DNA of 64,000 nucleotides. Source: Phytohabitans suffuscus (GTDB lineage Bacteria > Actinomycetota > Actinomycetes > Mycobacteriales > Micromonosporaceae). The first letter of the stretch is position 1, and each line of letters starts with the position of its first letter. The notes beneath the pieces are model-generated. The model was not told where the DNA came from. It saw only the letters and a program-made list of their open reading frames with translations, and did not search any database. The stretch covers positions 7,750,320 through 7,814,319 of the forward strand of contig NZ_AP022871.1 in the NCBI RefSeq assembly GCF_011764565.1. The letters are read 5' to 3'. Made by a program: the position numbers and the translations under genes. Positions 1-9,238 of the stretch are shown here, piece by piece.

Positions 1-581
1 CTTTCCGATATGTCCTCATTGGATCGCTGAAGCCCACGATCACCCTGACGAGGAGAACAAACCAGACGAATTCCGTGCCGCCGCCACTCCCGCCCTCGAA
101 CGTGCGGCTTCCGGCAACGGATCGTGGTATGAAACTGCCCCCAGAGGGGCGGATCCGTACCACGATCCGCCGAAACCGACGCCCAGTCTCCACATCCGGA
201 GGGACAGATCAACGGAAACACGGAGTTCACTGTGGACAGGCTCGAACCCTGACCCTGGAAGGTCTCTAAGAGGCGGCGCGGAGTGCCACGAACGGCCGAG
301 CGCTCGCGTGGGCAGAGATTTTCTCCGCCCACACGGGGTGACCCACCACGGGCCCGACCACATCCCAACCCGAGCCGCCACGTCCGTCCCGAGCCGCCTA
401 CGTCTGCCGGCTGCTCGGGGAGCGCGACCACTGGATCGTAGACTCGCCAAGATCCGAATAAACCCTGGGTTCGCGGTCTCCAGCTGCCGTTGAGGCAGCA
501 AGACCAGGGCCGGACCGGCGTGGGTGTCGCGGTAGCACGAACGCTCTTGGTGGGCGTCGACCGCGGGGAGCCGGTGGCGGG
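1..581. other. Gene-free stretch with dispersed repeat
   Basis: I see no convincing gene in these 581 bases. The open frames here have no ribosome binding site, no recognisable domain and coincide with a repeat that has a second copy near 33.8 kb. The part from 270 to 581 is the downstream flank of the minus-strand oxidoreductase operon start-to-stop order (its stop is at 582) and holds nothing I recognise. Confidence 0.6.
60..269 (-). repeat. Dispersed hairpin repeat, copy 1
   Basis: About 210 bases match, in reverse orientation and at roughly 80 percent identity by eye, the stretch 33766-33979. Both copies carry a nested hairpin of identical 50-base size: here an 11-base outer stem (119-129 with 158-168, ggatcgtggta) around an inner gcccc/ggggc stem. 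The end near 245-268 carries the phrase ccctgaccctggaaggtctc, which in the second copy is part of a terminal inverted repeat. Open frames across both copies are similar at the peptide level, but substitutions do not look clearly synonymous, so I call it a non-coding mobile-type repeat and not a gene. Confidence 0.75.
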
Positions 582-1490
582 CTAGCTGATGTCGATGACG
601 GCTTTGCCGGCCAGGCGTCTGGCGAGGAGTGCGTCGACCGCGCCGGCGGCGTGGTGCCAGGAGCCTCGCCAGCCCACCTGGACGGTGAGGGTGCCACGGG
701 CGGCCAGGTCGAGGAGGGTGGTCAGGTCGGGGCCGGGGTTGGCGGCGTCGCCGAAGGATCGCAGGGTCTTGGCCGGCCCGAGGGCGAAGAGCGAGTTGGG
801 TGGAAACACCGAGGGCGCACCGGACGCCGAGCCGATGCTCTGCAGGGTCCCGCCGGGCCTGAGCAGGCCCCAGGCCGCGACCAGCTGGGCGCCGCCCACG
901 TTGTCCAGTACCACGTCGACCGGTTCGTCGATGCCCTCCAGGCCGACCGTCACCTCGCTCGCCCCGAGCTGGGCCAGCCCTTCGGCGCGCGGTGCTGAGC
1001 CGACCGACGCGATGACGTGGGCGCCGCCGAGGCGCGCGAGTTGGGTGGCGATCCTGCCGACGCCGCCGGCGGCGCCCGTGATGAGGACCCGGCGGCCCAG
1101 GACGGAGCCGGTGGCGCGCAAGGTCCGCAGGGCGGTGATGCCGATCAGGGGCAGTGCGGCGGCCTCGGCGAGGTCGACCGCGTCCGGGACAGCGGCCAGG
1201 CTGCCGGTGTCGAAGGCGGCCCGCTCGGCCCAGGCTCCGGCGCCGAGGGCGGCGACCCGCTCACCGGCGGCCGGCCCGGTGCCGTCCTCGGCCGCCCGCA
1301 GGACGTAGCCGGCCGCGTCGTACCCGAGCACGGTGCCGGCCGGCCCGGTCCCCAGAGACCGGGCCTCGCCGAAGTTCACCGACGCGTGCCTCACCTCGAC
1401 CAGCGCCTGGTCGGGTCTTGGCTTCGGCTCCGGGACCTCGGCCAGGTGGAAGCCTTGGGCGCTCTCCCGGGTGGCGATCAGTGCCCGCAC
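582..1490 (-). CDS. Quinone oxidoreductase-like MDR protein
   Basis: Zinc-free medium-chain dehydrogenase/reductase of the NADPH:quinone oxidoreductase type, 302 residues, cytoplasmic. The N-terminal GroES-like fold is followed by a Rossmann domain with the NADPH-binding motif GAAGGVG at residues 139-145; the zinc-ligand cysteines of alcohol dehydrogenases are absent. It probably reduces quinones or activated alkenes, but the substrate cannot be read from sequence. It is divergent from a TetR gene, with a 90-base gap holding an operator-like palindrome that overlaps its -10 box, so it is the likely target of that repressor. Confidence 0.9.
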   Translation of the reverse strand: MRALIATRESAQGFHLAEVPEPKPRPDQALVEVRHASVNFGEARSLGTGPAGTVLGYDAAGYVLRAAEDGTGPAAGERVAALGAGAWAERAAFDTGSLAAVPDAVDLAEAAALPLIGITALRTLRATGSVLGRRVLITGAAGGVGRIATQLARLGGAHVIASVGSAPRAEGLAQLGASEVTVGLEGIDEPVDVVLDNVGGAQLVAAWGLLRPGGTLQSIGSASGAPSVFPPNSLFALGPAKTLRSFGDAANPGPDLTTLLDLAARGTLTVQVGWRGSWHHAAGAVDALLARRLAGKAVIDIS

Positions 1491-1535
1491 GGCGACACCT
1501 CCGATGACACGAAACGGACCGGCGGTCCGGTTGAT

Positions 1536-1554
1536 GTCCGGATACTATACGGAC
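1536..1554. promoter_or_regulatory. TetR operator candidate
   Basis: A 19-base palindrome with one mismatch (arms gtccg/cggac plus inner ata/tat) lies midway between the divergent oxidoreductase and TetR genes. On the minus strand it contains TATAGT at 1544-1549, a good -10 box that would start the oxidoreductase transcript about 46 bases before its start codon. Binding there would block that promoter. The assignment to the neighbouring TetR protein is inference. Confidence 0.6.
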
Positions 1555-1580
1555 TTGTGGTCCGCTTCCTAGGGGGTGTG

Positions 1581-2153
1581 ATGGCGGCCGAACGGGCTGA
1601 CGCCGCGCGCAACCGCGAGGCGATCCTGCGCGCGACGGAGGAGCTGCTGGCGCTGCACGGTCCGGAGCGGATCTCGCTCGACGCGGTCGCCGCGCGGGCG
1701 GGTGTGGGCAAGGGCACCGTGTTCCGGCGGTTCGGCAGCCGCACCGGGCTCTTCCAGAGCCTGCTCGCCGAGCGTGCCGCCCGCATCCGTGCGGCGATCG
1801 ACGGCGGCCCGCCACCGCTCGGCCCCGGGGCGCCGCCTCGCGACCGGCTCCTGGCGTTCCTCGACGAGCTGGCCGGGCTCGCCGCGAAGAACATCGCGCT
1901 GATCGCCGCGCACGAGCAGGCCTGCGCGGCCGACAAGCACCAGGATCCCACCTATCGGCGCTGGCACGACCACCTCGCCGGCCTCGTCGGCCAGCTCCGC
2001 CCCGAGGCCGACGCCGAGTTCGTCGCCCACCTGCTGCTCGGCTCGTTCGACGGCGAGCTCGTGCGGCGGATGACCGGCTCCGGCGGCGTCGACCGGCTGC
2101 GCGCGGCGGTCCGCGACCTCGCCACCACGGTCGCGCCGGAGAGCGCCCGCTGA
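1581..2153 (+). CDS. TetR-family transcriptional regulator
   Basis: A 190-residue TetR/AcrR-type repressor. The helix-turn-helix occupies about residues 31-55 (DAVAARAGVGKGTVFRRFG) and the rest is a helical ligand-binding domain. The ATG at 1581 is chosen over upstream in-frame codons because the run agggggtg lies just before it and because the family begins close to the HTH. It probably represses itself and the divergent oxidoreductase through the palindrome at 1536-1554; the effector is unknown. Confidence 0.9.
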   Translation: MAAERADAARNREAILRATEELLALHGPERISLDAVAARAGVGKGTVFRRFGSRTGLFQSLLAERAARIRAAIDGGPPPLGPGAPPRDRLLAFLDELAGLAAKNIALIAAHEQACAADKHQDPTYRRWHDHLAGLVGQLRPEADAEFVAHLLLGSFDGELVRRMTGSGGVDRLRAAVRDLATTVAPESAR

Positions 2154-2169
2154 GGCGCCGGGCCGCGGA

Positions 2170-2191
2170 GAGCCCGGAAGGCCCCGGGCTC
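2170..2191. terminator. Hairpin between convergent genes
   Basis: Eight-base inverted repeat gagcccgg/ccgggctc with a six-base loop, between the TetR gene and the convergent amidohydrolase stop. It could end transcription from either side, though no T-run follows. Confidence 0.5.
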
Positions 2192-3128
2192 AGCCGGCTC
2201 CGGCACCCAGCAGGCGCAGGGCGTTGGCGCCGGCGACGAGCCGGGCCTGCTCGCCGTCCAGGCCGGCGCGGGTCAGCGTGGCCGCGACCCGTTCCCGGGT
2301 GGTGTCGCGCAGCCCGATCGGCCAGTCGCCGCCGACCAGGACGTGGTCGGCCCCGAGCAGGTCGGTCGCGAACCGGATCGCCGCGGGCGCGTACCCCATG
2401 GTGTCGACGTAGACGTGCGCGCGGCCGGCGGCGGCGCGCGGGGTCAGCACCTCTCCCTCGTCGGTCGCGGCGGCCAGCGCGAGGCCGGCGACCCCGAGCA
2501 TCGGGAAGACCACGTGCAGGCCCGGCAGGTCGTGCAGCACGCCGTCGCCGAGCAGGGACAGCAGCGCGGCGGCGTTGATGGTGCCGCGCGCCAGCGAGGT
2601 GCCGAACCGGCCGAGGCCGGCGAACGCCTCGGTCAGCAGGTCCGGGCTGACCGGGTGGGCGAAGACCGGCACCCCCAGCTCGGCCGCGGCCTGCAGGGTG
2701 GGGCGGGCGGCGGCCGAGCTGAGCAGCTGGCCGTCGGTGGCGCAGTCCACCACGAGCCCGGACAGGCCGAGCTCGCGGACGGCGCGCACCGCCTCCCCGG
2801 CCGCGGCTTCGCCGCCGAAGGCGTCGACCGTGGCGAGTCCGCGCAGCCGGTCCGGCGCGGCCGCGACCGCGCCGGCCAGGTGGTCGTTGAGCCGGCGCAG
2901 GTCGTCCGGGCCGGTGCGCTCGCCGTGCGGGGTCACCAGGGCCGGCGGCGCGCTGAGCACCCGCAGGTCCACGCCGTACCGTCCGGACTCGGCGAGCAGG
3001 CCGTCCAGGTCGGCGATCCGGCGGGCCAGGGCCTGCCAGCGCGCGGCCAGCTCGGGCGCGGTGTTGCGGGGCGGCAGCGCCGGGTAGGCGGGACAGGCGT
3101 AATGGGTGTGGAAGTCGGCGATGTACAC
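2190..3128 (-). CDS. Amidohydrolase (ACMSD-like TIM barrel)
   Basis: A 312-residue metal-dependent hydrolase or decarboxylase of the amidohydrolase-2 family. The N-terminal HxH metal ligands are at residues 7 and 9 (DFHTHY), a further His sits in VPVFAHPV and the conserved Asp in VGGDWPIG near the C terminus. This family opens lactones or decarboxylates ring-cleavage products. It is the last gene of the 8175-2190 operon, starting at a GTG two bases after the MBL hydrolase stop. Together with that hydrolase and an aldolase it suggests breakdown of an imported organic acid. Confidence 0.85.
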   Translation of the reverse strand: MYIADFHTHYACPAYPALPPRNTAPELAARWQALARRIADLDGLLAESGRYGVDLRVLSAPPALVTPHGERTGPDDLRRLNDHLAGAVAAAPDRLRGLATVDAFGGEAAAGEAVRAVRELGLSGLVVDCATDGQLLSSAAARPTLQAAAELGVPVFAHPVSPDLLTEAFAGLGRFGTSLARGTINAAALLSLLGDGVLHDLPGLHVVFPMLGVAGLALAAATDEGEVLTPRAAAGRAHVYVDTMGYAPAAIRFATDLLGADHVLVGGDWPIGLRDTTRERVAATLTRAGLDGEQARLVAGANALRLLGAGAG

Positions 3129-3130
3129 CG

Positions 3131-4056
3131 TCAGGTCTCGATGAACGTGTAGGTGAAGCCGCGCTCGGCCCTGCGCACATAGCCCGCGGCCGGGAACGGG
3201 AAGTGCGTCGGCACCAGGAGGTCACCGGACTCGGCGGCCCGTTCGAGCAGGCGGCGGCGCTGGTCGGCGGAGTCGCCGGGTATCACGCAGTACCTGATGC
3301 TCCACTCTGGACGTTCGAGCTGGACGCCGTGGTGCAGCATGTCGCCGGCGAACAGGGCCCGCTGGCCGGCCGACTCGACGACCAGGTACACGTTGCCGGG
3401 CGTGTGCCCGAACGCGGGTACCAGCTGGATCCCGGGAGCGACCACGTGGTCGGCCGGGACCAGGTCGAGGACGCCGGCGTCGCGCAGCGGCAGGATGCTG
3501 TCGGCGATGTAGTCGCCGGTGCGTTCCAGCGCGACCGCGCCCTCCGGGCCGGTCCACCACTCGAACTCCTCGCGGACCACGAGGTAGCGGGCGTTCGGGA
3601 AGGTGGGCACCCAGCCCCCGGCGCCGTCCGCGCCGGTGGCGAAGCCGACGTGGTCGACGTGCAGGTGGGTGAAGACCACCGTGTCGACGTCGGCGAGGGC
3701 GACGCCCGCGCGGGCGAACTGCTCCAGGAACGGCCGGTCGGACCGGTCGTACACGCCGCCGCCCCGGCGCGGCTTGCCGTTGCCGCCGCCGGCGTCGACG
3801 AGGATGAGCCGGTCGCCGGTCTTGAGCAGGTGGGCCTCCTGGTTGAGCCGGATCCGCCCGTCGTGGGTGAACGGCTCGCGGGTGTAGAAGGCCCCCTCGG
3901 TCCAGCTCTGCGTCTCCAGCTGGGGGAAGAAGTCGGTCGGCCGGGGAAGTAGTCGACCTCCCGGATCGGGAAGACCTCGACGCCGCCCACCTTGAATGAC
4001 CACAGTGGACCCTCGCCGCCACCGGTGTCCACCCAGTACGGTGCTGTGTCGCTCAC
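3131..4056 (-). CDS. MBL-fold metallo-hydrolase (frameshifted)
   Basis: Metallo-beta-lactamase-fold hydrolase of about 308 residues with the zinc motif THLHVDH, a second His in FGHTPGN and an Asp in FAGDMLHH. Quorum-lactonase and related hydrolases share this layout; the substrate here is unknown. The GTG start at 4056 overlaps the stop of the upstream ATPase gene (GTGA). The N-terminal 36 codons and the remainder lie in different frames; adding one base to the G-run at 3943-3946 joins them smoothly, so the gene is probably intact and the shift a consensus error. Confidence 0.85.
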
Positions 4057-4862
4057 GGTGCCACCCTTTCCAGCAGTTCCGGTGTCGATGGTCGCGGTGT
4101 ACGGCGTACCCGCGCGTAGACCTGTGCCCGCAGCTCGCCGAAGTGGGCCGAGGAGCGCGTGCCGAGCTGGTCGCGCTCGGCCGGCAGGTCGATCGGGATC
4201 TGCGCCTGCACCCCGGTCGTGCCGGTGCCGAGCACGACGACCCGCTGGCTGAGGTAGACCGCCTCGTCGATGTCGTGCGTGACGAACAGGACGGTCATCG
4301 CGTACCGGTGCCACAGCTGGGCGAGCAGGTCCTCCAGGTCGCCGCGGGTCTGCGCGTCGACGGCGGAGAACGGTTCGTCCATCAGCAGCAGCTTCGGCCG
4401 GTACGCGATCGCCCGCGCGATGGCCACCCGCTGCTGCATGCCGCCGGACAGCTGCCACGGGTAGGCGCCGGCCGCCGCGCCGAGCCCCACCGCGTCGAGC
4501 GCGTCGGCGACGAGCGCCCGGCGTTCGGCGCGGCCGACGTGGTGGCGCAGCGGCAGCTCGACGTTCTGCCGGACGGTCTTCCAGGCGAACAGGCTCCGGC
4601 CGTACTCCTGGAAGACCACGGCCAGGTCGGCCGGTGGCTCGGTGACCCGCCGGCCGCCGAGGACGACCTCGCCGGCGGTGGCCGGGACCAGCCCGGCGAC
4701 GATCTTCAGCAAGGTGGTCTTGCCACAGCCCGACGGTCCCACGACCGAGACGAACTCCCCTTCGCGTACGGCCAGGTCGATGCCGGTCAGCGCGTCGACC
4801 TGGCGTTCGCGGGAGCGGTACGACTTGCCCAGCTTCTCGATCCGCAGCAGCTCCGCGGTCAC
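4053..4862 (-). CDS. ABC importer ATPase (SsuB/TauB-like)
   Basis: A 269-residue ATP-binding subunit of a nitrate/sulfonate/taurine-type importer. Walker A is GPSGCGKTT, the signature LSGGMQQR and Walker B LLLMDEPF; the D-loop SAVD follows. It works at the inner face of the membrane with the two permeases encoded just upstream. The GTG start overlaps the preceding permease stop by four bases, indicating translational coupling. Confidence 0.93.
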   Translation of the reverse strand: MTAELLRIEKLGKSYRSRERQVDALTGIDLAVREGEFVSVVGPSGCGKTTLLKIVAGLVPATAGEVVLGGRRVTEPPADLAVVFQEYGRSLFAWKTVRQNVELPLRHHVGRAERRALVADALDAVGLGAAAGAYPWQLSGGMQQRVAIARAIAYRPKLLLMDEPFSAVDAQTRGDLEDLLAQLWHRYAMTVLFVTHDIDEAVYLSQRVVVLGTGTTGVQAQIPIDLPAERDQLGTRSSAHFGELRAQVYARVRRTPRPSTPELLERVAP

Positions 4863-5650
4863 GACGGCTCCTCTCGTCCGGTGTGTCCCCGGTGCCAGCG
4901 CAGGGCGCGCCGCTCGACCAGCTCGAAGAGCTTCGCCAGGGCGAACCCGAGCGCGCCGATGAGCAGCACGCCGCTCCACATCTCGGGGATCGCGAAGCTG
5001 CGCTGGAACTGGGTCACGGTGAAGCCGAGGCCGTCGGTGCTCATCAGCATCTCGCTGACCACCATCACGATGATCGAGATGCCCAGAGCCTGGCGGGCGC
5101 CGGCGAAGATCTGCGGCGTCGCGGCGCGCAGCGTGAGGCGGTGCCGGGTCCACACCGGCAGGCGGAACGCCGCCGCGGTCTCCAGCTGCACCTCGTCCAC
5201 GGCCCGTACGCCGTCGGCGGTGTTGAGCAGGATCGGCCACAGCGCGCCCAGCCCGATGACGATCAGCTTGGTGGCGTCACCGATCCCGACCGCGACGAGC
5301 AGCACCGGGATCATCACCGGCGCGGGCAGGACCCGGAAGTACGCCAGGAGCGGGCTGGTCAGGGCGCGGGCGACCGGCCAGCGGCCGATCGCGTATCCGG
5401 CGACGACGCCCACGACCAGCGCGGCGCCGTAGCTGGCGCCCAGGCGCCACAGGCTGGGTACGACGTCGTCGGCGAACGTGCCGGAGAGCCACACGCGGCC
5501 GAACGCCTCGACGATGACCCGCAGCGGCGGCAGGAAGATGTTCGTGCTGCCCGCGCTCGCCACCCACCAGAGCGCGAGCAGCGCGGCGGGCAGCCCCAGC
5601 GCGAGCCCGGCGCCGGCCGCGCCGCGCGCCAGCGGGCCGCCGGCCCTCAC
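4859..5650 (-). CDS. ABC importer permease (SsuC-like) 2
   Basis: A 263-residue integral membrane protein with about six hydrophobic segments and the BPD_transp_1 EAA-type loop (ETAAAFRLPVWTRHRL), which docks on the ATPase. It pairs with the related permease encoded directly upstream to form a heterodimeric channel. GTG start, four-base overlaps on both sides. Confidence 0.9.
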   Translation of the reverse strand: MRAGGPLARGAAGAGLALGLPAALLALWWVASAGSTNIFLPPLRVIVEAFGRVWLSGTFADDVVPSLWRLGASYGAALVVGVVAGYAIGRWPVARALTSPLLAYFRVLPAPVMIPVLLVAVGIGDATKLIVIGLGALWPILLNTADGVRAVDEVQLETAAAFRLPVWTRHRLTLRAATPQIFAGARQALGISIIVMVVSEMLMSTDGLGFTVTQFQRSFAIPEMWSGVLLIGALGFALAKLFELVERRALRWHRGHTGREEPS

Positions 5651-6414
5651 GCCGCCACCTCCCGCCGGGTGGCCACGTGCCAGTGCAGCAGCCGCCGTTC
5701 GGCCAGCCGGGCGAGCAGGTCGACCGCGACCCCGATGCCGCCGGTGAGCAGCACCAGCGCGTACATGCCGGTGACCTCACCCGACTCCTGGCTGCTCCAG
5801 ATCATCTCGCCGAGGCCGGCGGTGCCCATCACGAGACCGCCGGTCAGGGCCAGCGCGAGCGCCACCGAGACGATCAGGCGCAGTGCGGTGCCCAGGTACG
5901 GGAGCACCGTCGGCCAGGTGACGTGGACGATCCGCGCCAGCCGGCCCAGCCGGAAGCTGCGCGCGGTGTCCACGGCCACCTGGTCGACCTCGCGCACGCC
6001 GTACAGCACCTGGAACAGCACGATCCAGAAGCAGGAGACGGCGACCAGCAGGACGGTGATCTCCTTGACGTCGAGGACGAGGATCAGCACCGGGATCAGC
6101 ACGATCGACGGCACCGGGCGCAGGAAGTCCAAAGTGGAGGACGTGACCCGCAGCAGGCCCGGCACCGATCCGATCGCGAAGCCGAGCACCACTCCGGCGG
6201 CCAGGGCGATCGCCAGCCCGACGACGGCGGCCAGCAGGGTACGGCCGGTCGCCGTCCAGAACCGGGCCTCGCCGAGCAGGCGGACCGCCTCCGGCGCGAT
6301 GGCGGTCAACGGCGGGACGTGCAGCGGCGAAAAGAGGGCCCGCACGACGAGCTCGTACGCCACCGCCGCGCCCAGCAGCCCGGCGAGGCCGAGACCGTGG
6401 CGGTAGCGGCTCAC
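5647..6414 (-). CDS. ABC importer permease (SsuC-like) 1
   Basis: A 255-residue membrane protein of the same family as its neighbour, with the EAA-type loop around DTARSFRLGRLARIVH. The presence of two different permease genes is less usual for NitT/TauT importers, which often use one protein as a homodimer. GTG start overlapping the binding-protein stop. Confidence 0.9.
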   Translation of the reverse strand: MSRYRHGLGLAGLLGAAVAYELVVRALFSPLHVPPLTAIAPEAVRLLGEARFWTATGRTLLAAVVGLAIALAAGVVLGFAIGSVPGLLRVTSSTLDFLRPVPSIVLIPVLILVLDVKEITVLLVAVSCFWIVLFQVLYGVREVDQVAVDTARSFRLGRLARIVHVTWPTVLPYLGTALRLIVSVALALALTGGLVMGTAGLGEMIWSSQESGEVTGMYALVLLTGGIGVAVDLLARLAERRLLHWHVATRREVAA

Positions 6415-7391
6415 GACAGGATCAGCTCGTCGAGGTCGGGGGCGGTCGTGATGAGGCCGTCGCGCTGCGCGTACCCGACGAGCTTCTCCGCCGCCTGCCG
6501 GCTGACCTCGTCCCGCCAGCCGGTGAGGGTGATCCGGCCGGCCACCTCCGGTGTGATCTCGGTGAACGTCGGGATCTTCGCGCGGATCTCGTCCTCGTGC
6601 TCGCGGGCGTACGCGTAGGCCTCGCGTACCGCGTCCCGGAAGGCGCTGGCGACCTGCGGCTTCTGCTTCGCGAACGCGCCGGAGGTGTACCAGGCCGAGA
6701 CGGTCAGGTCCTCGGCGAGGTCGGTGAAGCCCCAGCCGACCGGCACCGCGCCCTGCGCCTTGGCCGCGGACAGGAACGGCTCCACGACCCAGGCCCCGTC
6801 CACCCGGCCCTCGCTGATCGCGGCCGGTACCTGCGGGAACGGGATCTCGACGAGCTTGACCGACTCCGGGTCGCCGCCGTCGGCGCGGATCGCCTCCCGG
6901 GCGGCCGCCGCGGCGATGTTGGTGAGGATGTTGACCGCGACCGTCTTGCCGTCGAGCTGCTTCGGGCTGGTGATCCCGGACTTGCCGGAGACGACGAGCG
7001 CGCCGTAGTCGGCACCGGCCTTGCCGGTCGAGGCGGACGCGGGTACCACCGCCTTGACGTCCAGCCCCTTGGACCGGGCCACGATCAGGGTGGTGAGGTC
7101 GCCGGTGGCGAAGTCGACCTTGCCGGCGAGCACGGACGGTACCGAGGTCAGGTCCGAGGTCTCCGTGTCCACCTCGACCTTGAGGCCGTGCTTGGCGAAG
7201 ATGCCCCTGTCCTGGGCGATGTAGATCGGGGCGAGGTGGCCCAGCGGGGACGAGGCGAGGGTGACGGTCGTCAGCTCACCGCCGCCGCCGGCCTCCGCCG
7301 GCTCCTCGTCGCCTCCGCAGGCGGCCACGGACGCGGTGAGCAGGGCGGCCGCGAGCACCCCGGCCAGGCGCCGGCTATGCGTTCGGTTCAT
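6411..7391 (-). CDS. NitT/TauT-type solute-binding lipoprotein
   Basis: A 326-residue extracytoplasmic binding protein. The signal peptide ends in a lipobox (SVAAC, Cys-25), so it is a lipoprotein on the outer face of the membrane. The mature part has the SsuA/TauA pattern: LGHLAPIYIAQDRGIF near the N terminus and LDGKTVAV later. It captures the solute for the two permeases and ATPase that follow. The substrate is probably a small organic acid or sulfonate, judged only from family and from the aldolase and hydrolases in the operon. Confidence 0.92.
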   Translation of the reverse strand: MNRTHSRRLAGVLAAALLTASVAACGGDEEPAEAGGGGELTTVTLASSPLGHLAPIYIAQDRGIFAKHGLKVEVDTETSDLTSVPSVLAGKVDFATGDLTTLIVARSKGLDVKAVVPASASTGKAGADYGALVVSGKSGITSPKQLDGKTVAVNILTNIAAAAAREAIRADGGDPESVKLVEIPFPQVPAAISEGRVDGAWVVEPFLSAAKAQGAVPVGWGFTDLAEDLTVSAWYTSGAFAKQKPQVASAFRDAVREAYAYAREHEDEIRAKIPTFTEITPEVAGRITLTGWRDEVSRQAAEKLVGYAQRDGLITTAPDLDELILS

Positions 7392-7401
7392 CGGTATCTC
7401 T

Positions 7402-7465
7402 TCTCTGTGTCGGTTCCAGAAGGTCTCTGTGTCGGGGTCCGGAAGGTCTCTGTGCCGGTTCTCAG
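7402..7465 (-). repeat. Three tandem 22-23 base repeats
   Basis: Three imperfect copies of tctctgtgtcgg-ttcc-agaagg (7402-7423, 7424-7446, 7447-7465, the last cut short) fill the 70-base gap between the aldolase and binding-protein genes. Every other junction in this operon overlaps, so this spacer is unusual. It may tune translation or mRNA stability of the binding-protein gene; that is inference. Confidence 0.7.
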
Positions 7466-8175
7466 AAGCGCAGGCGCAGGTCGAGGTCCTTGACCCGGTC
7501 CGGGAAGGGGACCGGCCCACCGAGGGCGAGCGCGCCGATGCTCGACACGGCCGCCTCCTCGATCGCCACCACGAGGCCGGCGGCGTGTACGGCGGAGTCG
7601 CCGGCGACGAGCAGGCCGTGGTTGCCGAGCAGGACCCCGTAGGTGCGCGGGTGGGCCTGGTACGTCTCGGCGATGGCGCGTACCGCCTCCTCGGTGCCGC
7701 GCGGTGCCCAGGGCGCCACCGGAACGTCCACGGCCTGGCCGTGCACCAGCAGTGCCTCGTAGGTGGCGGGCAGGCTGACCGAGGCGAGCGCGTAGCTGGT
7801 GGCGTACGGCGAATGGGTGTGGATGACGGCGTTGACGTCCGGCCGGGTCCGGTACACGCCGATGTGCATCTTGAGGATCGCGGCCACCGAAGGGCTCGCG
7901 GTGCCCTGCCGCACCTTGCCGTCCAGGTCGACGACCACGACGTCGTCGTTGACGGTCCGCAGGGAGGGCAGCGCGACCCGCGGGTCGGTGGCGGGCCAGG
8001 GACGCAGCAGCTCGCCGGCGTTGACGGCCAGGAGGTCGTCGTGGCCGGGCAGCCGGACGCTGATGTTGCCGTGGCCGCTGGCGGACATCGCCGAGGCGGC
8101 GAAGATCCGGTTGATCCCGGTGGTGAGGTCGGTGCGGGCGGCGCCGAGCTCGTCGGCACCGAAGGGTTCGGTCAT
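7462..8175 (-). CDS. Class II aldolase/adducin family protein
   Basis: A 237-residue zinc-dependent aldolase-type protein. The paired metal histidines are visible in IHTHSPYA and a third in LLGNHGLL. Relatives are fuculose/ribulose-phosphate aldolases and 3-oxo-4-phospho-acid decarboxylases. It is the first gene of the operon that also encodes an ABC importer and two hydrolases, which points to a cytoplasmic step in catabolism of the imported compound; the exact reaction is not clear. Confidence 0.88.
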   Translation of the reverse strand: MTEPFGADELGAARTDLTTGINRIFAASAMSASGHGNISVRLPGHDDLLAVNAGELLRPWPATDPRVALPSLRTVNDDVVVVDLDGKVRQGTASPSVAAILKMHIGVYRTRPDVNAVIHTHSPYATSYALASVSLPATYEALLVHGQAVDVPVAPWAPRGTEEAVRAIAETYQAHPRTYGVLLGNHGLLVAGDSAVHAAGLVVAIEEAAVSSIGALALGGPVPFPDRVKDLDLRLRF

Positions 8176-8485
8176 GTCTGGCCTTCAAACGGGAGGTCGG
8201 GCGCGTTCGTACGCGGGAGGTGTCCAAAGTGGTCAGCCGCGCGGCAGGAGCCCGTGAGAAGTGCGGCTGGGTCAGGAGAGCCGGCCAGGTGGCCGGTGGC
8301 CGTCCGTCAGCGGGCGCGACAGAGCGCGCTGCCCGTGCGGCCGTAGTCGACCGCGCGGCGTAGGGTCAGCGGCGTTGGCATAACCCCAGTATGCCCCTAG
8401 GATTTATAGGAGATCAAGACGGTGGTCGGAGTGATCTCCGCCCCACCCCGCACGCGGCGCCGACCAGCCGGGACAGGATGAACAC
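8176..8485. other. 310-base divergent intergenic region
   Basis: No gene is supported here. The right half is locally A+T-rich and holds a promoter-like pair on the minus strand (separate entry). The left half, 8180-8370, shows nothing I can recognise and would be a long untranslated leader if that promoter is used. Confidence 0.5.
8388..8417 (-). promoter_or_regulatory. Candidate promoter of aldolase-ABC operon
   Basis: On the minus strand TTGATC (8412-8417) and CATACT (8388-8393) are separated by 18 bases, a fair sigma-70-type match in an A+T-rich island. It would give a leader of about 205 bases before the aldolase gene, long enough for leader-based control. Confidence 0.45.
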
Positions 8486-9204
8486 GTGCCGAAAATCAAC
8501 GTCTATCTGCCGGACGCCCTCGCCGACCGGGTCCGCGACGCCCGGCTGCCGGTCTCCCGTATCTGCCAGGTGGCGCTGACCCGGGCGCTCGACGGCGCGG
8601 ACAGCGCGGCGCACGAGGAGCCCGCCGACCTCACCCTGCCCGAGCCGATCGACCTCACGCCGCCGCCCAACCACCACGTCGCGGCCATCCTGCGGCAGTC
8701 GTACGACAGCGCCGCCGCCCGCGGCTCGGCCGCCGTCGAGACCATCGACATCCTGCAGGCGTTCCTCGACGAGGGGAGAGCCTCGTGCTCAACACCGTCG
8801 AGCTGCTGGGGTTCACGGTCGCCTCGATCCAGGCGGCGATCGACGCCGCGGCACCGGCGCCGCCCGCCGCCGCCGGCGCGCCCGGACCCGTGATGACCGG
8901 CGATGCCCGGGCGGCGATCGCGGTCGCCGCCGCGCAGGCCGCGGCCCACGGCTCGGGCGTGACCACCGGCAGCCACCTGCTGCTCGGCCTGCTGGGGGAC
9001 ACCGGCACGGCCGGCCGGGCGCTGAAGGCCGCCGGCGTCACCGAGGTGGTCACCCCGGCGGTGCTGTCCGCGCTGTACCACGGCGTCTCGTTCGGCCGCG
9101 TGAACCTCGGCCAGGAGGCTGACGCCGCGTCGCTGCGGGTCATGCTGCTGAACGTCCTGGACCGCCTGGACCGCCTGGAGCGGCAGATCGCGCCGTCGCC
9201 GTGA
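8486..9204 (+). CDS. RHH plus Clp-N domain protein (frameshifted)
   Basis: About 239 residues. The first 35 residues (INVYLPDALADRVRD, then PVSRICQVALTRAL) look like a ribbon-helix-helix DNA-binding unit; two stretches resembling Clp protease N-terminal repeats follow, the second clear in GVTTGSHLLLGLLGD. Such RHH-ClpN proteins occur widely in actinobacteria with no assigned job. The frame breaks at the G-run 8773-8776; one added G gives a continuous EGESLVLNTVELLGF. GTG start after ggacagga. It is not a free antitoxin since no toxin gene follows. Confidence 0.75.
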
Positions 9205-9238
9205 GACCGGGTGGGGCGATGGCGCCGGGCCGGACCGG